Positions 5,858 to 8,674 of a stretch of DNA of 8,674 bases are shown one piece after another; position 1 is the first letter of the stretch, and each line of letters starts with the position of its first letter. The DNA is from Gammaproteobacteria bacterium. Lineage in GTDB: Bacteria; Pseudomonadota; Gammaproteobacteria; Pseudomonadales; Pseudohongiellaceae. The position numbers were made by a program, and so were the translations under genes. The notes beneath the pieces are model-generated. The model did no database searches and was not told the origin of the DNA. It was given only the letters and a program-made list of their open reading frames with translations. Location: positions 2,165-10,838 of the forward strand of contig NYWC01000079.1 of the NCBI GenBank assembly GCA_002684935.1. The letters are read 5' to 3'.

Positions 5858-7479
5858 TAGTTCCAGCCATTTCCTGTTGCTTTCTTAATTAACATCCAAT
5901 CATTAATTACTAATATATCTATAGCCGTCTCTCTGAAGGTGCGAATGGCATGCCATGGTTCTTCTACGATAGGCTCTTGAGAATTAAAACTTGTATTAAG
6001 CAACATTGGTATATCAGTTATCTTATAGAATTCATTAATGATATCGTAGTATCTTTCGTTTTGTTCTCTATTAATTGTTTGTATTCTTGCTGTACCATCA
6101 ACGTGTGTTACACCAGGAATCTTGTCAGATATAACTGGCATAATACGTGACATATAAGGAGATGGCTGATTCGTATCAAAGTATTCTTGATAGTGTTCCT
6201 CTAATACAGCAGGAGCAAATGGTCTAAAGTCTTCTCTGTTTTTGATTGTACTATTAATAATATTTTTTATATCTGGATTTCTTGGATCTGCTAAGATACT
6301 ACGATTACCTAATGCACGATTGCCACTCTCTGATTTACCTTGAAACCAACCTGCTGTTTTACCATCAGCAATTGCTTGAGCTACAACAGTCATATCAAGA
6401 GGTTCCCAAAATAATGCTTCATAACCCCATGTAAAACCTTTACCTCCAGCCCAAGATTCATATTCAGTGGCTGGTCCAACTCTTTCATCTTCAGCTGGCT
6501 CAAATTCGTATGCTTTACCAGAATAAGTGTCTACTACATGTTTATTTTCATTTAGCACATAATCAGCGTGTTGGTACACGCCCAGTGCTTGCCCTTCATC
6601 ACCAACTGCTGGCGGTACATGAACATTCGTCCATTTCTTTGTGAATGCTTCATTCATATACCCATTATAAGATACACCACCTGCGACACAAAGGTTATTA
6701 CAGGATTTAAGCGGATACACAAACTCTCTTATTTTATCCATTGTAAATTTTTGTAGAGTAAATGCTAAGTCTTCTTTTCTATATCTTTTTAAATCGATAT
6801 AGTCATACTTCTCTTGCTTCTTTTCTGTAATAGCACCAGCAAATATTGTTTCAAATATCTCATAGAAGTAATCATTCTTTTTGCCATAAGCCGATAATCC
6901 CATAAGTTTACCTGCACCAAGCGTACCAAATCCTGTTAGATTTGACATGTGATTCCATAACCAACCAATAGGTAATACATCTGATAGATCAGTCATTACA
7001 TCGTCTTTATCAAAGAAGCAACAACGATATCTATTACCAATACCATCGATTGCTAGCTTATCTGCTTGCTCGAATCCTGAATTAATAAAAGCATATGCTG
7101 CATGTGATTGGTGATGGTCAATAAAGTATATGCCATCTTTATAATAATGATCCCATAATTTCTTAGGTTGCCAATCAAATATGAAGTCATGGCCTTTGAG
7201 TACACCTTCTAGTAATTCTGGTTTTGACATCCTTACACCACCATATGTGTATGTAAATGCTAGAATACTATCATCATCTTTTGTAAAATACTCCTTTGTG
7301 AATTCATCGTTTAATCTATAATCACTAGGATTTAATACATCTGATTGATGAGCATAAGCTTCTGCTCTATAAGGTAAGTTATGCTTAAATCGTGTTTGTC
7401 TTTCTCTTTGATTATGCCATACTCCATCATATGTATTGTGATCGTGTAGGTTTAGTGCTACTGCTTTTATCTTATTCAT
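5857..7479 (-). CDS. Carbamoyltransferase of the NodU/CmcH/TobZ family
   Basis: At 540 residues the length is typical of the family. These enzymes use carbamoyl phosphate and ATP to make a carbamoyl-adenylate (YrdC-like C-terminal domain) and pass it to a hydroxyl group, often of a sugar (Kae1-like N-terminal domain). Seen here are NQRERQTRFKHNLP (23-36, the usual EER-R-KH segment), IDHHQSHAAYA (120-130) with the metal-binding HxxxH (H122/H126), LAIDGIGN (142-149), CVAGGVSYN (264-272), PPAVGDEGQALG (289-300), GWFQGKSESGNRALGNRSIL (377-396), FRPFAPAVL (418-426), HVDGTARIQT (459-468) and MLLNTSFN (492-499). Two canonical positions differ: SESGNRALG replaces the common EFGPRALG, and the N-terminal HDSA-type motif is HDHNTY. 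All core blocks are present, so it is probably functional. Its probable target is the glycan handled by the operon. The start overlaps the upstream stop by 8 bases. Confidence 0.9.
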   Translation of the reverse strand: MNKIKAVALNLHDHNTYDGVWHNQRERQTRFKHNLPYRAEAYAHQSDVLNPSDYRLNDEFTKEYFTKDDDSILAFTYTYGGVRMSKPELLEGVLKGHDFIFDWQPKKLWDHYYKDGIYFIDHHQSHAAYAFINSGFEQADKLAIDGIGNRYRCCFFDKDDVMTDLSDVLPIGWLWNHMSNLTGFGTLGAGKLMGLSAYGKKNDYFYEIFETIFAGAITEKKQEKYDYIDLKRYRKEDLAFTLQKFTMDKIREFVYPLKSCNNLCVAGGVSYNGYMNEAFTKKWTNVHVPPAVGDEGQALGVYQHADYVLNENKHVVDTYSGKAYEFEPAEDERVGPATEYESWAGGKGFTWGYEALFWEPLDMTVVAQAIADGKTAGWFQGKSESGNRALGNRSILADPRNPDIKNIINSTIKNREDFRPFAPAVLEEHYQEYFDTNQPSPYMSRIMPVISDKIPGVTHVDGTARIQTINREQNERYYDIINEFYKITDIPMLLNTSFNSQEPIVEEPWHAIRTFRETAIDILVINDWMLIKKATGNGWN

Positions 7480-8311
7480 TTAGTATGCTCGCATATTTTT
7501 TAATATTAAAATGGCCCTTTGGTTGGACGTATTCGGTACAGGTCTTACAATAGTTTTCATATTTAAATAATCTGAAATTCATCATCTTATCTATATTCTC
7601 TTGAGTGATCTCAAATTCTTTAGAGGTGATAGCATTGTTTGCAAACTTCTTACTACAATGTACCAAGTTTTGATTCTCAAAATTAATAACAGGTACCATA
7701 GGAAATGCTGCACACATCTTCCTATCTATCTCCGCAGCTTGTGCGTTTAATTGTATCTCACCGAAGTTAGGTGCTCTGCCATTAAATTCTTTCCATAGTG
7801 TATTCTTATGGTCTAATTTAGCCATAGCTTCAGGATATAAATGCTTATACTTCTCAAAGTTAGGTGTCTTAATAACTAAATTATAATTATTCTTATCATT
7901 CTCATCATGGAACTCATATGATTTTGGTCCTAATAAAGATATCTCATGCTCATAAAAATCTAATATCATATGCTCAACGTAAATGATATTTTCATCTTCT
8001 AGTACTTGCGGGTATCTTCTACGTACAGTAGAGTTAGATAGTACTTCGCATACATGATTAGGATTACTTTGAATTGCTTTGATAACATCAGGTAAATTTT
8101 TAATTAAACCTGGTTCTCCACCAAGTAGATTACATCGTGTCTTATAATCTCTCAAATAATATAGTGTTCTCTCTAAGAACTCCATATCAACAGTTAGATT
8201 CCTTTGTTCGAGAGTATAGCTAGTACAATAATGACAATCCTTATTACAGGACATTGTCAAAAAGAAGTCTATTGCTAGATATTTATTCTGTACGTCTGTT
8301 AGTTTTATCAT
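7472..8311 (-). CDS. Radical SAM protein
   Basis: The 279-residue protein carries the radical SAM 4Fe-4S motif CxxxCxxC in MSCNKDCHYCTSY (C22, C26, C29) and the SAM-binding GGEP motif in NLLGGEPGL (G64-P67). The enzyme would cleave SAM to a 5'-deoxyadenosyl radical in the cytoplasm. C200, C219, C255 and C258 (the last two as CKTC) form a C-terminal cysteine set, as in SPASM/twitch-type enzymes that hold an extra Fe-S cluster. This part matches no subfamily I can name. The substrate is unknown; sugar, peptide or small-molecule chemistry are all possible. The neighbours favour glycan chemistry. The start (8311) has no clear ribosome binding site and overlaps the preceding gene by 29 bases, so coupling is likely. 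The next in-frame ATG (M20) would fall immediately before the first cluster cysteine and is unlikely. Confidence 0.85.
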   Translation of the reverse strand: MIKLTDVQNKYLAIDFFLTMSCNKDCHYCTSYTLEQRNLTVDMEFLERTLYYLRDYKTRCNLLGGEPGLIKNLPDVIKAIQSNPNHVCEVLSNSTVRRRYPQVLEDENIIYVEHMILDFYEHEISLLGPKSYEFHDENDKNNYNLVIKTPNFEKYKHLYPEAMAKLDHKNTLWKEFNGRAPNFGEIQLNAQAAEIDRKMCAAFPMVPVINFENQNLVHCSKKFANNAITSKEFEITQENIDKMMNFRLFKYENYCKTCTEYVQPKGHFNIKKYASILNE

Positions 8312-8585
8312 GTATAAATTTATTCAATGCTATCAATAGTTTTGCTTTGGGTTTATCTCTAAATGGTACATCATTCCATTTAGGATAATCTGGCATAGTA
8401 TATATTTTTTCTATTAGATAGTAATATATATCTTCGACAGGTTCAATTAGTTTTTCATCAATTACTATATCATCTATTACGAGTTTCATATTATCAATAA
8501 GTGTAGTTAATGACTCATCTTCATATACGGTCATATTACCCATATCATCAACTTCAATTAACTTATCGTTTATTAATTCTATCAT
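8283..8585 (-). CDS. Unrecognised acidic 100-residue protein
   Basis: The first ~60 residues are acidic and Ile/Leu-rich (IDNMKLVIDDIVIDEKLIEPVEDIYYYL). The C-terminal 35 residues turn basic and contain Trp and Pro (YPKWNDVPFRDKPKAKLL). No cysteines, membrane segment or known motif are present, and I do not recognise a family. Support for its being real is positional: the start overlaps the aminotransferase stop as ATGA, the stop lies 29 bases inside the radical SAM gene, and without it the operon would have a ~270-base hole. No convincing ribosome binding site is visible, which also fits coupling. A small partner or substrate-carrier protein for the radical SAM enzyme is possible, but this is speculation. 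Confidence 0.6.
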   Translation of the reverse strand: MIELINDKLIEVDDMGNMTVYEDESLTTLIDNMKLVIDDIVIDEKLIEPVEDIYYYLIEKIYTMPDYPKWNDVPFRDKPKAKLLIALNKFIHDKTNRRTE

Positions 8586-8674
8586 GCTAAAATCATAATT
8601 GTATTTGTAACACTATTTATTTCTTCATCAGTTAAATATGGATGCATAGGTAATGTAAGGATTGTATCACATAT
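8582..8674 (-). CDS. DegT/DnrJ/EryC1/StrS-type aminotransferase, C-terminal end only
   Basis: Only the last 30 codons are in the window. The frame runs from the right edge to a TGA at 8584-8582. The residues LTLPMHPYLTDEEINSV match the strongly conserved C-terminal end of PLP-dependent sugar aminotransferases of this family (LPMHPYLTDEE type), where the segment closes the active site. Family members make 3- or 4-amino sugars from nucleotide-linked keto sugars, for example perosamine- or bacillosamine-type sugars; which one cannot be told here. The final residues (TNTIMILA) show an ordinary end, not truncation. It is the most upstream visible gene of the leftward operon, and its stop overlaps the next start by four bases. 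Confidence 0.75.
   Translation of the reverse strand: MCDTILTLPMHPYLTDEEINSVTNTIMILA

Noticed and set aside
5950..6756. Rightward open frames at 5950-6150 and 6568-6756
   Set aside because: They are antisense to the conserved motifs of the carbamoyltransferase and encode nothing recognisable.

Overview
This AT-rich window looks like part of a T4-like (myovirus-type) marine bacteriophage genome. The evidence is a tail-fibre-like protein built of decapeptide repeats, short tightly packed virion-type genes, and an exact T4-type late promoter motif (TATAAATA) upstream of a structural gene. The closest resemblance I recognise is to phages of marine cyanobacteria or SAR11. The host cannot be fixed from this sequence, and none of these assignments was tested by a database search.

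Layout. Positions 1-2859 carry four rightward genes: the 3' part of a repeat-rich tail fibre-like protein (open at the left edge), a 304-residue structural-type protein made of three diverged ~100-residue modules, a 236-residue helical protein with a lysine/alanine-rich tail, and an 88-residue small protein. The only real intergenic gap, 891-966, holds the late promoter motif inside a perfect 13-bp inverted repeat, so that a second copy of the motif points the other way.

Positions 2856-8674 carry eight leftward genes that meet the rightward set tail to tail, with overlapping stop codons. In transcription order they are: the C-terminus of a DegT/DnrJ/EryC1-type sugar aminotransferase (cut by the right edge), an unrecognised acidic 100-residue protein, a radical SAM protein, a NodU/CmcH/TobZ-type carbamoyltransferase, a class I SAM-dependent methyltransferase, and three GT-A-like glycosyltransferases with DxD motifs. 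Every junction overlaps (1, 4, 8 or 29 nt), which suggests one translationally coupled operon.

The leftward set reads as a glycan-modification cassette: make an amino sugar, carbamoylate or methylate it, and transfer it. Its product could be a phage-encoded change to the host surface polysaccharide or a sugar placed on virion proteins such as the adjacent fibre. That link is inference from gene order. The most unusual parts are the association of a radical SAM protein and an unknown small protein with a carbamoyltransferase, the non-canonical motifs of that carbamoyltransferase, the shortened terminal glycosyltransferase without the usual C-terminal histidine motif, and the palindromic late promoter. 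There are no tRNAs, rRNAs, CRISPR arrays or insertion sequences that I can see.
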